Notes: generated by a model not told the origin, from the letters alone. Shown: positions 8,222 to 17,137, counted from the stretch's first letter. The stretch: DNA of 64,000 nucleotides from Kordia aestuariivivens (GCF_014397005.1 NZ_JACGWS010000001.1:558001-622000), one strand, 5' to 3'. Translations and numbers: made by a program.

Positions 8222-8483
8222 TACACAAAGAGCAACGGAAAAGGCTAAAAGAAGTATTAGGACACAACTATACAGATAAAGTGTTGAAATTTTAAAGGAG
8301 CAAAAAGTAACCAATAGAAGGGGAACGGCGTATGGAACTTCTATGATACGGAATGTACTCAATGGACTCAACGAAAACAAAGCTATTGAAAACGCCATCC
8401 TAGAACTGTATACCCGAAGTATAGAGAAAACTGAAAAAACGGAGTTACTTAAAAACCAATTATTGGGTATATCCGATTCATAA
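8218..8483 (+). pseudogene. Frameshifted copy of the small HTH-like protein found at 26343
   Basis: The reading frame starts MIHKEQRKRLKEVLGHNYT and aligns codon by codon with the intact 94-aa gene at 26343-26627. After GTG TTG AAA one A is missing, which leads to an immediate TAA. Restoring that base gives a continuous frame (LKEQKVTNRRGTAYGTSMIR, then NVLNGLNENKAIENAILELY) to the TAA at 8481-8483. So this is a single-base frameshift of a small, probably DNA-binding protein. It lies directly upstream of the RiPP operon, in the same order as the intact copy lies upstream of the lipoprotein gene at 27087, and may once have regulated that operon. Confidence 0.75.
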
Positions 8484-8548
8484 AACAGTAATTATATATA
8501 GTTCGTCAACCTCTAAAAAATGTTTTTGAATAAATAAAGACACAAAAA

Positions 8549-8567
8549 ACTCCCGTGAAACGGGAGT
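8549..8567. terminator. Short hairpin terminator
   Basis: ACTCCCG / CGGGAGT with a 5-base loop, after an A-run. It separates the pseudogene from the leader of the RiPP operon. A different hairpin holds the same position at 26902-26929. Confidence 0.6.
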
Positions 8568-8572
8568 CTATA

Positions 8573-8805
8573 ATAAACAAATAAACATTTGCCTATATGA
8601 TGTCGAAAATCAAAGATACATATTTTTTTAAATAGTATCACGGCAAATGTTTATAGAAGGAATGCTTTCCTTTTTATAGTAAATGGTAGTTAGTATTGAG
8701 ATAAGAGATTGAAAAATATCTAAATACTAATATCTCACTACTCATTTCTATGTAACAAGCCGTGGAAACCGAAAAACGTACGAGTAGGTTATACTTAAAT
8801 TAATT
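8573..8805 (+). ncRNA. Conserved structured leader (candidate cis-regulatory RNA), copy a
   Basis: The 230 bases before the GG-peptide gene share blocks with 26927-27083: AATAAACAAATAA, ATCAAAGATA, TATTTTTTTAA, ATCACGGCAAATGTTTAT, and a block near the gene with GAAACCGAAAAACG and GAGTAGG. ATAAACATTTGCC and GGCAAATGTTTAT within the leader are exact complements, and ATCACGG can pair with CCGTGG further on. Two unrelated downstream genes share it, which argues for a regulatory RNA or DNA element and not for a coding relic. No known riboswitch class was recognised. Confidence 0.4.
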
Positions 8806-8809
8806 TAAA

Positions 8810-9037
8810 ATGAGTAAATTATCATTTGAAGCACTTCAACAAAGAGCTGACGAAGTAGTTTCACAAGAACTATTAAATTCTATTTCAGGTGGAACTGAAA
8901 ACGCATGTCATGACGATCCACCACCACCGCCACCACCAGCAGATGATGGTTGTCAACAATGTCAACAAGACGTTGTAACATCACAAGGGACTCATACTCC
9001 ATTGGGAACTTGGTTGGTACATCAGATATATCATTAA
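8810..9037 (+). CDS. GG-leader bacteriocin-like precursor peptide with Asp/Pro-rich core
   Basis: 75 aa. The leader SFEALQQRADEVVSQELLNS ends in ISGG (Gly27-Gly28), the classic site cut by C39 peptidases of exporting ABC transporters, one of which is encoded 3.2 kb downstream. The core (29-75) has three Cys (33, 48, 51), His34-Asp35-Asp36, seven prolines in a row (37-43), Ala-Asp-Asp (44-46) and the tail THTPLGTWLVHQIYH. It is the first gene of an operon-like series with a CPBP protease, an HExxH-type putative peptide hydroxylase, an amidohydrolase and an exporter. The Asp pairs would suit a peptide aspartate hydroxylase (inference). It lies behind a conserved leader. Precursor role confident; product class unknown. 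Confidence 0.88.
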   Translation: MSKLSFEALQQRADEVVSQELLNSISGGTENACHDDPPPPPPPADDGCQQCQQDVVTSQGTHTPLGTWLVHQIYH

Positions 9038-9090
9038 TCTAATGTGAAATGGTGTTCAGTTAGAGAACACCATTTCTAATATTTTTAAGT

Positions 9091-9852
9091 ATGAAAGTAA
9101 CGTTGTTTTTTAAAATATTTTTTTTATTTCTACTATTATTGTTTTTACAATTTTTGATAACACTGAGTCTAGTCAAAATTTTCAGTATTAGTATCAATTA
9201 TGCTAGTGAGGTTACCTTTTTTAGTATAGACCTATCTTTTTTGATTGTCATCATTATTATGATTAAAATGTGGGGAATAGATATTCGGAAACTATTTAAA
9301 ATAGTGAGCGTAAAACATATTCTGTATCTAATAGTAATTGGATTATTAATTACATTACTATATCCAATATTTAATATTCCGAATTTACTTAATGGATTTT
9401 CTGTAAATAAAACAGGTTTGATGATGCCAATAACAAACGTTTTTGAACAAAAAGGCATAAGCTTTTATTATGTAATTAGAACGCTACTACTCATACCATT
9501 CTTAGAAGAAACACTATACAGAGGTATTATACAAAACAAGCTAAAAGAAAAATTTTCAGCAACATGGGCAATTGTAATTTCAAGTTTGTTTTTTGCCGTT
9601 GGACATATGGCTTTTGAACAATCGATCACAGTATTCTTTAGTAGTCTTTTAATAGGGTACATATATCATAAAAGCAATAATTTATCAATAGTAGTATTGT
9701 TACACAGTTTTATAAACCTTGGTTTTTTATTTTTAAAAATTGAATATACTGATACCATAAGTGTTTCCATATTGCTGTATCATTTTGCCTTAATAGCCTT
9801 GTTACTTTTTATATCTAAAAAATATCCTAAAAAGGATTCGCATGGAAATTAA
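9091..9852 (+). CDS. CPBP family intramembrane protease
   Basis: 253 aa with about seven to eight membrane segments. The CPBP (Abi, CAAX-like) motifs are all present: EETLYRG (EExxxR) near residue 139, FFAVGHMAFE (FxxxH) near 170 and LLHSFINLGF (HxxxN) near 204. Members near bacteriocin genes act in self-immunity or in trimming exported peptides. Its position directly after the precursor gene and the overlap of its 3' end with the next gene (11 bases) put it in the same translational unit. Either immunity or processing fits; the sequence alone does not decide. Confidence 0.9.
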   Translation: MKVTLFFKIFFLFLLLLFLQFLITLSLVKIFSISINYASEVTFFSIDLSFLIVIIIMIKMWGIDIRKLFKIVSVKHILYLIVIGLLITLLYPIFNIPNLLNGFSVNKTGLMMPITNVFEQKGISFYYVIRTLLLIPFLEETLYRGIIQNKLKEKFSATWAIVISSLFFAVGHMAFEQSITVFFSSLLIGYIYHKSNNLSIVVLLHSFINLGFLFLKIEYTDTISVSILLYHFALIALLLFISKKYPKKDSHGN

Positions 9853-10981
9853 AAAAACCATTCACGAAAATCAAGAAGAAATTGTTAACACCATTAAGTT
9901 GTTAATTTATGGCGAATTTCCAAATTTGCTTAAACGTATTGATTTTGATGATGATGCTATTTATTTGGATTCTTTACTATTTGCTTATTTTAATAGTAAA
10001 AAAGATAAGCCGTTACCTAAAGAACTTTTAGAAGAAATTCTGCAAGGGTATTTCTTAGAAAAAACAACTATAAAAACGAACTATTCATATAACAAAAATA
10101 ACATAGCTTATATACCTAAGATTGGATATTTCAAAAAAGACCAACATAGCTTATATGAACCCATTTTAGAGAAAGATGATTTTGAAATAGTAAAAGAAGT
10201 TCATCCAACGCATGAAAAATATTTTGTAGTGGTAGAAAAAGGACACATTGTTAACCAAAACCCAACACATCATTCTGTATGGAATGCGCATTATGAAGAA
10301 GTATTTGTTGCAATAGATATCATACGAGAATATTTGCCGAAATTCTACAAAGAATTAACGTTTGCCAACAAAAAAATATACTTGCATGATAATTCTAATA
10401 TATTAAATTTTACTTCTGTTGAAACGCTTGGAATGCTCTATTTTTATGTAATAGGAGCTAATAATCTTATCTATTTTATAGAAGAACTCATTCATCAAGG
10501 TTCACACAATTATTTGTATTATATCGTACACAAAAGAAAAGACTTTTTTAAAATTGATGTAGATACTATTGTTATGCGCGAATATACCGAACAAGTGTGG
10601 GATTATAGAACTATTTACGGTGCTTTTCATGGTTTATTTACGGTCACACAACGCTTGAGAAACTTTGACAAACTGTTATCTCAAAATGTATTTTCTGGGC
10701 GGAATAAGCATGAGTTATTAGGTAGGTTAACAGATCAGTTTTCACGCTTTCGGACAGGATTAGAATTACTAGACCAAGACACCGTTTTCACAAAACAAGG
10801 TGCAGCATTTTATAAACTGTTAGATGATACATGTGAAGCCATTTTGAAGAAATACAATTCACTAAACTATGTATTTGACCTCAGTAATAGAGAGGTTGAT
10901 TTTAGATATGATGATTTTTGCAAACTCAATTCTTTTGATGATTTTTTGAAAAAAGAACAAAAAGGATTTTTTAAATTTTAA
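9842..10981 (+). CDS. HExxH-like putative peptide hydroxylase, with an HQxxH variant motif
   Basis: 379 aa, no signal peptide, cytoplasmic. The central part reads like the aKG-HExxH-type peptide beta-hydroxylase domain seen in RiPP clusters: a membrane-like helix YFIEELIHQGSHNYLYYIV carrying His218-Gln-x-x-His222, then WDYRTIYGAFHGLFTV, whose His263 is placed like the third metal ligand (family pattern D-R-P-x-x-G-x-x-H-G). The normal Glu of HExxH is Gln here. If right, it would hydroxylate residues, perhaps Asp, of the 8810-9037 core before export. The N-terminal 120 residues have no recognisable domain. Placement between the CPBP gene (11-base overlap) and the amidohydrolase (2-base gap) supports a role in maturation. 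The family call is by motif and context only. Confidence 0.6.
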   Translation: MEIKKTIHENQEEIVNTIKLLIYGEFPNLLKRIDFDDDAIYLDSLLFAYFNSKKDKPLPKELLEEILQGYFLEKTTIKTNYSYNKNNIAYIPKIGYFKKDQHSLYEPILEKDDFEIVKEVHPTHEKYFVVVEKGHIVNQNPTHHSVWNAHYEEVFVAIDIIREYLPKFYKELTFANKKIYLHDNSNILNFTSVETLGMLYFYVIGANNLIYFIEELIHQGSHNYLYYIVHKRKDFFKIDVDTIVMREYTEQVWDYRTIYGAFHGLFTVTQRLRNFDKLLSQNVFSGRNKHELLGRLTDQFSRFRTGLELLDQDTVFTKQGAAFYKLLDDTCEAILKKYNSLNYVFDLSNREVDFRYDDFCKLNSFDDFLKKEQKGFFKF

Positions 10982-10983
10982 TT

Positions 10984-12258
10984 ATGAAGAAGATATTATT
11001 ACTAATTGTAGTATTAATTACACAAAATGTATACGCTCAAAAAGAGGTTGATGCAGACTACGCTTTCACAAATGTTTCCGTCATTACAATGACTGAAAAT
11101 AAAGTGCTAAGAAACAAAAATGTACTGGTAAAAGACGGAAAAATTATCGCCATTACAGATGCCAACTCAAGTGCTCTAAAAGCAAAAAATACCATTAATT
11201 TAAAAGGCAAATATATCATACCTTCACTATCGGATGCACATGTACATTTACCTAAAGATGAATCGGAACTACGAAAATTTTTTATACTAAATCTCATAAA
11301 TGGAGTAACAAAAGTACGCTCTATGCGAGGAAATTGGAATCATGTCACATGGAGAAAAACGTATAATACGGAAACCTCATTCTATCCAAAACTTTACATA
11401 TCATCGCCACCAATATCATGGAAATATAATTTTGATGATACCCAATTAGCAGAGTATATGAATAGTGCTAAAAAATTCGATTTCATCAAAATCTTAAGTA
11501 TTAAAGATGAAGCTACTTTTAGAAAACTAAATGCTGCTTGTGTATCACAGAATATATCATTAGCGGGACACTTTCCTAAAAACGTTTCAGATAATTTCTT
11601 ATTTGAATCTAACTATACATCATTTGAACATTTGGGCGGTTTAATTGGAAGACCTTCTTTACTAAATGACAGATTACAAAAAATTAAAGAAAAAAATATT
11701 TTTATATGCCCTACACTTAGTTGGTACAGCGTGGGTTCGGGACGCTATTCGTATGAAGAATTACGCAATCAAGCGGGAATGAAATTTATCCCAACAACGA
11801 CGATCGATTCCTGGATTGAAAAAACAACAGTATATAGAGAAAAAATAGGGAATGAAGCCTACAAGGAAGAAGTAAAAAAAGAATTAAAAACCCTAGATGA
11901 AAAATACAAAGTCATAAAACAAATGCATGAATTGGGAATAAAAATGTTGCTAAGTCCCGATAGTTCTTCCAAGTATATGGTTAATGGTTTTGGTGTTGTT
12001 GGCGAAATGAAATTATTGAAAAATGCAGGGCTAAATAATTATCAAATTTTAGAAATGACTACACGTAATTTTGCAGACTTTTTTAATGGAAATTACGGCA
12101 CGATACAAAAAGGTAAAGACGCTGATTTTTTAATTTTAAACGATAATCCGTTAGAAAAATTAGAAACACTACATGCTATTGAAGCACTCTTTTTCAATAA
12201 CAATTATTTAGATAGAGAAACCATCAATAAACTATCAAAAGAAATACTTCCTAAGTAA
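10984..12258 (+). CDS. Secreted amidohydrolase family protein
   Basis: 424 aa with a signal peptide (KKILLLIVVLITQNVYAQ), so periplasmic or exported. Amidohydrolase metal-site motifs are visible: SDAHVHL (HxH), AGHFPKN, SFEHLGG, and SPDSSS supplying the Asp; the C-terminal GTIQKGKDADFLILNDNPLE is the typical end of the composite beta-sandwich in imidazolonepropionase- and dipeptidase-like members. The usual substrates are cyclic amides or dipeptides. It sits between the hydroxylase-like gene and the exporter, 2 and 7 bases from its neighbours. It could trim or deactivate the exported peptide outside the inner membrane; the substrate is not predictable from sequence. Confidence 0.85.
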   Translation: MKKILLLIVVLITQNVYAQKEVDADYAFTNVSVITMTENKVLRNKNVLVKDGKIIAITDANSSALKAKNTINLKGKYIIPSLSDAHVHLPKDESELRKFFILNLINGVTKVRSMRGNWNHVTWRKTYNTETSFYPKLYISSPPISWKYNFDDTQLAEYMNSAKKFDFIKILSIKDEATFRKLNAACVSQNISLAGHFPKNVSDNFLFESNYTSFEHLGGLIGRPSLLNDRLQKIKEKNIFICPTLSWYSVGSGRYSYEELRNQAGMKFIPTTTIDSWIEKTTVYREKIGNEAYKEEVKKELKTLDEKYKVIKQMHELGIKMLLSPDSSSKYMVNGFGVVGEMKLLKNAGLNNYQILEMTTRNFADFFNGNYGTIQKGKDADFLILNDNPLEKLETLHAIEALFFNNNYLDRETINKLSKEILPK

Positions 12259-12265
12259 ACTTTTA

Positions 12266-14458
12266 ATGACTACATATAAATTTCCTTTTTTTCGACAATT
12301 AGACTATCGTGATTGTGGACCAACTTGCTTGCGCATGATTGCCAAATTTCATGGGAAAAATTTTTCAAGAGAATTCCTAAGAAACAAGGCAAGTATAACG
12401 CGAGAAGGTGTGACCATGGCGGGGATTGCAGATGCCGCAGAAATCATAGAAATGCGAACGCTAGGCATGCGTATTTCGTTGGAAAGTTTAGTCAATGAAG
12501 CACCAACACCTTTTATAGTTCCGTGGCGACAAAAACATTTTGTTATCGTTTACAAAACATCTAAATCAAAAATTTATGTAGCTGATCCTGCGCAAGGACT
12601 TTTACAGTATTCGCATGAAGATTTTCAAAAGGCTTGGTCAACTTCAACCGACGGTACTGGCTTTGTATTGATACTAGAGCCAAATACTCATTTTCATAGT
12701 TTAGAAGAAGATAAAACGAAGAAGAAAGGATTTTCATTTTTATATCCATACATAAAAACACATAAGAAATTAATATACCAACTCTTTATAGGGTTACTTG
12801 TTGGAACGGTCATCCAATTTATTACTCCGTTCTTAATGCAGTCTATTGTTGATGTTGGAGTAAATACACAAAACATTCCTTTTATCTACTTAATACTAAT
12901 TGCACAACTGATTCTATTTATATCACAAACCTTAGTCCGCATATTTAGAGAATGGTTATTAATTCATATTACAAGTAGATTTCATATAAAAATGGTTTCT
13001 GACTTCCTGTATAAAATGTTGAAGCTTCCTGTTACTTTTTTTGAAACACGAAATACAGGAGAGCATTTACAACGAATTCAAGATCATTCAAGAGTTCAGA
13101 ACTTTGTTTCTTCTTCCACGTTTGGAATGATTTATTCGAGTGTCTTATTTGTCGTTTTCAGTTTTGTATTAGCTTTTTATAATCTGACAATATTTGCTGT
13201 TTTCTTTATTGGTGCAGTTCTCTATGTTGGTTGGACGTTCTTTTTCCTGAAAAAAAGAGCCGAATTAGATTTTAAAAGATTTGATGAACGGGCGCAAAGT
13301 CAAACATCATTGGTGCAGATCGTTAATGGTGTTAAGGAAATAAAGATCAACAATTCACAACGAAAGAACCGTTGGAAATGGGAACAAATACAAATAAGCT
13401 TATTCAAAACGTCAATAAGTTCGCTGGCACTTGGTCAATACCAATCAATAGGTTCGGGTTTTATCAATGAATTAAAGAATATCATCATTACTTTTTTATC
13501 TGCAACAGCAGTCGTAAACGGAGACATAACACTTGGTATGATGTTATCCATTCAATATATCGTAGGACAGCTTAATTCGCCACTTAGAAGCTTTATTAGC
13601 TTTATACAAGTATGGCAAGATGCTAAGATAAGTTTAGAACGTTTAATGCAAGTACATACTAAAAAAGACGAAGACGAGTCAAAACACAAAAAAGTAAAAG
13701 AATTACCAAAAAACAAAGATATCGTTATCAAAGATTTATCATTTCGATATGGAGGTAAATCAACACCGTACGTTTTGAAAAATATTAATTGCGTGCTTCC
13801 CGAAGGAAAAACAACAGCTATTGTTGGCGCAAGTGGTAGCGGGAAAACAACCTTGATAAAATTACTTTTAAAGTTTCATGAACCCACGAAAGGTGCTATT
13901 CAGATTGATACTAATAATCTGAATGGTATAAATAATGATTATTGGCGAATGAATTGTGGCGCGGTAATGCAAGATACATTCATCTTTAATGATACCATTG
14001 CGGGAAATATTTCTGAATCTGAACAGAATGAAATCATTGATCGGGAAAAACTGAAAAAAGCATCCTTCATTTCAAATTCAGAAGAATTTATAGAAAGACT
14101 TCCTAATAAATATAATACAGAACTAGGTACTTCGGGAATTAGGTTAAGTGGCGGACAAGAGCAACGCATTATGATTGCTAGATCTGTATATAAAAATCCG
14201 TTTTTCGTCTTTTTCGATGAAGCAACAAGTGCTTTAGATGCCAACAATGAAAAAACGATTATGGAAAACTTAAATGGTTTTATACAAGATAGAACCTCAG
14301 TAATTGTAGCACATCGATTGAGTACCGTAAAAAATGCAGATAATATCATCGTTTTAGAGAATGGTAAAATTGTAGAAGAAGGAAATCACGAACAACTTAC
14401 TATCAAAAAAGGAAAATACTTTGAATTGGTAAAAAATCAACTAGAGTTAGGCACATAA
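12266..14458 (+). CDS. Peptidase-containing ABC transporter (C39 + TM + ATPase)
   Basis: 730 aa, the full length of a bacteriocin exporter. Residues 1-140: C39 double-glycine peptidase, with Gln8 and Cys15 in FRQLDYRDCGPTCLRMIAKFHG, His in KHFVIVYK and Asp in YVADPAQG. Residues 165-450: six-helix membrane domain. Residues 490-725: ATPase with Walker A GASGSGKTTL, signature LSGGQEQR, Walker B FFVFFDEATSALD and the H-loop in VIVAHRLS. It would cut the 8810-9037 peptide after Gly-Gly and export it across the inner membrane together with the HlyD protein encoded one base downstream. All catalytic residues are present, so it should be active. It might also export the GG peptides at 5861 and 23927, which have no exporter of their own in this window. 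Confidence 0.97.
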   Translation: MTTYKFPFFRQLDYRDCGPTCLRMIAKFHGKNFSREFLRNKASITREGVTMAGIADAAEIIEMRTLGMRISLESLVNEAPTPFIVPWRQKHFVIVYKTSKSKIYVADPAQGLLQYSHEDFQKAWSTSTDGTGFVLILEPNTHFHSLEEDKTKKKGFSFLYPYIKTHKKLIYQLFIGLLVGTVIQFITPFLMQSIVDVGVNTQNIPFIYLILIAQLILFISQTLVRIFREWLLIHITSRFHIKMVSDFLYKMLKLPVTFFETRNTGEHLQRIQDHSRVQNFVSSSTFGMIYSSVLFVVFSFVLAFYNLTIFAVFFIGAVLYVGWTFFFLKKRAELDFKRFDERAQSQTSLVQIVNGVKEIKINNSQRKNRWKWEQIQISLFKTSISSLALGQYQSIGSGFINELKNIIITFLSATAVVNGDITLGMMLSIQYIVGQLNSPLRSFISFIQVWQDAKISLERLMQVHTKKDEDESKHKKVKELPKNKDIVIKDLSFRYGGKSTPYVLKNINCVLPEGKTTAIVGASGSGKTTLIKLLLKFHEPTKGAIQIDTNNLNGINNDYWRMNCGAVMQDTFIFNDTIAGNISESEQNEIIDREKLKKASFISNSEEFIERLPNKYNTELGTSGIRLSGGQEQRIMIARSVYKNPFFVFFDEATSALDANNEKTIMENLNGFIQDRTSVIVAHRLSTVKNADNIIVLENGKIVEEGNHEQLTIKKGKYFELVKNQLELGT

Positions 14459-14459
14459 T

Positions 14460-15749
14460 ATGGAAGGTTTAAACGAAGAATTAAATATATACAGCGAAGA
14501 AGTAAAAGATGTACTTTCAGATCCACCTAAAATGATTTTTAGGTTTGGAAATGTATTGTTGCTAGTCTTTATCATTGTGATATTGATACTTTCTTATTTA
14601 ATAAAGTACCCCGACATTGTGACTTCACAAGCAGTTTTGACAACAGAAATTCCACCTCAAAAAGAATATGCAAGAGTTTCGGGAAAAATAGATTCGCTAT
14701 TTGTGTCAAATTATCAAGAAGTCACCGAAAATATGCCGTTAGGACTAATTGAAAATACAGCTAACTACGCAGATATTATACACTTAAAATCAATTATAGA
14801 TACTATTCATATCAAAAAAGATTCGTTCTACTTTCCGTTAGATGAATTGCCTATCCTTTTTTTAGGCGACATAGAAAATGAATTTTCTGTGTTTGAAAAT
14901 AACTATGTTCAGTATATGTTGAACAAAGAATCTCAATCTTTTTTCAATACCAATGTAGCCAACACATATTCGCTTTCACAATTAAAATATAGACTACAAA
15001 CGCTTATCAATCAAAGACAATTAAATAAAGAAGAACTGGTGTTCAAACAGAAGGGTTTAACCCGAACTCAAAACCTATTTGACAAAGGAATCATTTCAGC
15101 ACAAGAATATGAAAACAAGAAATTAGAATTTTTACAAGCTGAAAGAAGTTATAAAAACATGAGTGTTTCTATATCTCAAATTCGCGAAAATATCAGTAAT
15201 GCAGACAACGTGAAAAAGCAAACACGCATTGATAATACAAGAGAAGAAATTAATCTTTTGAAAAGTGTAATCCAATCGTTTTATCAGTTAAAAACAGCCA
15301 TTAAACAATGGGAATTGACCTATTTATTCAAATCAAAAATTAATGGAACAGTTTCATTTATGAAAGTTTGGAACAAGCATCAATCTGTGAATAGTGGAGA
15401 TTTCATCTTTACAATAGTTCCAAAAGAACACGCTTCCTATATATGTAAAATACAAGCGCCAGCTCTGAATTCTGGAAAAGTAAAGATTGGGCAAGAAGTT
15501 AATGTTAAACTCAGTAGTTATCCCGAAAATGAATATGGAGTGCTCAAGGGAAAAATAAAGGATATTTCTTTAGTTCCAAATAGTGAAGGGTTTTACTTGT
15601 TAGATGTTGAATTCCCTAAAACATTAATCACAACGTACAATAAAGAAATAGCGTTTAAACAAGAAATGCAAGGAGTCGCGGAAATCATCACTGAAGACTT
15701 GAGACTCATAGAACGCATATTTTATCAATTTAAAGAAATTATAAAATAA
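14460..15749 (+). CDS. HlyD family secretion adaptor
   Basis: 429 aa. One N-terminal membrane segment (NVLLLVFIIVILILSYLI, about 31-48), then a lipoyl-like half motif (REFERRED as the strand pair around SGKIDSLFVSNYQEV), a long coiled-coil hairpin at about 165-290 (rich in Q, N, E, K) and the second half (KINGTVSFMKVWNKHQSVNSG), then a beta-barrel region. This is the periplasmic adaptor partner of bacteriocin ABC exporters in Gram-negative bacteria. It starts one base after the ABC gene stop (ATAATATG), so translation is surely coupled. No dedicated TolC gene is nearby; a chromosomal one is presumably used. Confidence 0.95.
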   Translation: MEGLNEELNIYSEEVKDVLSDPPKMIFRFGNVLLLVFIIVILILSYLIKYPDIVTSQAVLTTEIPPQKEYARVSGKIDSLFVSNYQEVTENMPLGLIENTANYADIIHLKSIIDTIHIKKDSFYFPLDELPILFLGDIENEFSVFENNYVQYMLNKESQSFFNTNVANTYSLSQLKYRLQTLINQRQLNKEELVFKQKGLTRTQNLFDKGIISAQEYENKKLEFLQAERSYKNMSVSISQIRENISNADNVKKQTRIDNTREEINLLKSVIQSFYQLKTAIKQWELTYLFKSKINGTVSFMKVWNKHQSVNSGDFIFTIVPKEHASYICKIQAPALNSGKVKIGQEVNVKLSSYPENEYGVLKGKIKDISLVPNSEGFYLLDVEFPKTLITTYNKEIAFKQEMQGVAEIITEDLRLIERIFYQFKEIIK

Positions 15750-15806
15750 AGAGTGTGTCATGCTAAAATTCAATTCTTTAGAAATTAAACTGTAATACAT
15801 TTTACA

Positions 15807-16541
15807 ATGAAACGTATACATATCATAATTTATATACTGTGCTTTTGTGTTGCAAGCCTCGCCAAGTTACATGCAGCTGAACAGCATACTGCCAAGTCAC
15901 TTGAAGTAGCGTTGGTAAAAATAAACAATCAAACTACGGATAGTATTCAAACAAGAGAAACACACGAAAAATTGGTGGTAGCATTGCAAGAAAAGCAACA
16001 AGCATTTGAAATACGAGTGTATGTATTGGCTGGCATATTATTGTTGTTGGTATTAGTATTTGGTGTTTTGTGTTTTTTGAACAAACGAGGTGATAAGCGA
16101 CTTGAAAAGATTGTTTCGCTACTAGAAAAAAATAGCAGTCAACAAAAAGATAGCGGGGAAAAGAATGCCAAAATTGATGAAGCAATTGTTGCTGCCATTT
16201 TAGAAAATTTGCAAGCATTTGAAAAAGAAAGAGGGTTTTTGATGTCAAAAATAACACTATATGAATTTGCCAAACAATTACAAACGAACACCAAATATTT
16301 ATCGAGAGTGATTAATACACATAAGCTAAAATCCTTTCGGAATTATATCAACGATTTACGCGTTCAGTACAGCATTCAAAAATTAGAGAATAATGCGAGT
16401 TACCGAAAGTACACCATAAAGGCAATGGCGAAAGAGGCAGGTTTTACAACCGCCGAATCGTTCACAAAAGCATTTCAGAAGAAAACTGGCGAAACCGTTT
16501 CGAGTTTTTTAAGGCAAACGAATGAATTACTAAGCGAATAA
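15807..16541 (+). CDS. Membrane-anchored AraC-type regulator without TPR sensor, copy 1
   Basis: 244 aa. Signal-like N-terminus (IIIYILCFCVASLAKLHA), a short periplasmic stretch, one membrane segment (VYVLAGILLLLVLVFGVLCFL, about 72-92), a linker and a C-terminal AraC double HTH (NTKYLSRVINTHKLKSFRNY; MAKEAGFTTAESFTKAFQKK). It looks like the C-terminal half of the TPR-AraC regulators at 6141 and 24264 with the sensor removed. The same gene, nearly identical after the first 50 codons, is at 29631-30356. It follows the RiPP operon by 57 bases on the same strand and may regulate it; whether it is a functional regulator or a trimmed relic is unclear. Confidence 0.85.
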   Translation: MKRIHIIIYILCFCVASLAKLHAAEQHTAKSLEVALVKINNQTTDSIQTRETHEKLVVALQEKQQAFEIRVYVLAGILLLLVLVFGVLCFLNKRGDKRLEKIVSLLEKNSSQQKDSGEKNAKIDEAIVAAILENLQAFEKERGFLMSKITLYEFAKQLQTNTKYLSRVINTHKLKSFRNYINDLRVQYSIQKLENNASYRKYTIKAMAKEAGFTTAESFTKAFQKKTGETVSSFLRQTNELLSE

Positions 16542-16551
16542 ATTAGATACA

Positions 16552-16710
16552 ATGAATAACACCATGCATGATTTTAGTTGGCTATTATTTTTAGCGCAAT
16601 TACTTCCAATTTTAAAAATTATTTTTTGGATTGTAGTTGGGTATTACACTATTAAACTTTACAAAGCTATTTTACGATATGTAACACGTTTTGATAGCGA
16701 TACAGAATAA
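16552..16710 (+). CDS. Small membrane protein, copy 1
   Basis: 52 aa, starting MNNTMHDFSWLLFLAQ and containing one hydrophobic span (LLPILKIIFWIVVGYYTI) followed by a basic/charged tail ending FDSDTE. An almost unchanged copy is at 30367-30525; the nucleotide changes between them that I can see are silent, which supports a real gene. It follows the AraC-type gene by 10 bases and is likely co-transcribed. No family recognised. Confidence 0.55.
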   Translation: MNNTMHDFSWLLFLAQLLPILKIIFWIVVGYYTIKLYKAILRYVTRFDSDTE

Positions 16711-17131
16711 GTTGGATTGCTGTTTTTTTAGACAGGCAAGGCGGTATGAGGTAAAGTAAGGTTGACCTAGCCGCCTTGTTGTTTAAAACTGGACTCTCAT
16801 ATTTATAGGAATTTAAAAAAATAATTAATAAGATTCCCGTCTTCACGGGAATGACAAAAATTGATTAATAAGATTCCCGTTTTCATGGGAAATAAATACG
16901 TCTAAACGAAATCAGTTTGGGGAAGCTGAAGTAATGAGTACATAAAATCAAGAAACTAATGTCAAAACGACTTTGAATTAAGTATAGTGGATTCAATAAT
17001 TTGAATTTTCTTGACGTATGTATGATTTGCTATTTAGACAGGAGTAGGGTAGTCTTAAGTTGTAAGGCTGCTTTGCTTTTTTTAAAACTAAGATTCCCGC
17101 CTGTTGCTGAGTTTATCGAAGTACGCGGGAA
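16711..17131. other. Intergenic region: two hairpin terminators and palindromic repeats
   Basis: No gene seen. Contents: stem CAAGGCGG / CCGCCTTG (16737-16784); two CCCG...CGGG palindromes (16831-16857, 16871-16896); and a 15-bp G-U-rich stem, AGTAGGGTAGTCTTA with TAAGGCTGCTTTGCT, followed by seven T (17043-17084), a good intrinsic terminator. The whole stretch is repeated at 30526-30906. Confidence 0.75.
17043..17084 (+). terminator. Intrinsic terminator (15-bp stem, T-run)
   Basis: AGTAGGGTAGTCTTA pairs fully (with G-U pairs) with TAAGGCTGCTTTGCT across a 5-base loop and is followed by a T-run. Same structure at 30812-30853. Confidence 0.75.
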
Positions 17132-17137
17132 ATGAAT

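Noticed and set aside
13939-14349. Minus-strand ORF opposite the ABC ATPase domain
   Set aside because: Shadow of the ATPase coding sequence, which contains all expected motifs.
15807-16541. Frameshifted or truncated TPR-AraC gene
   Set aside because: It has its own signal peptide and start and an equally built paralog at 29631, so a stable short form is more likely than a broken long gene.
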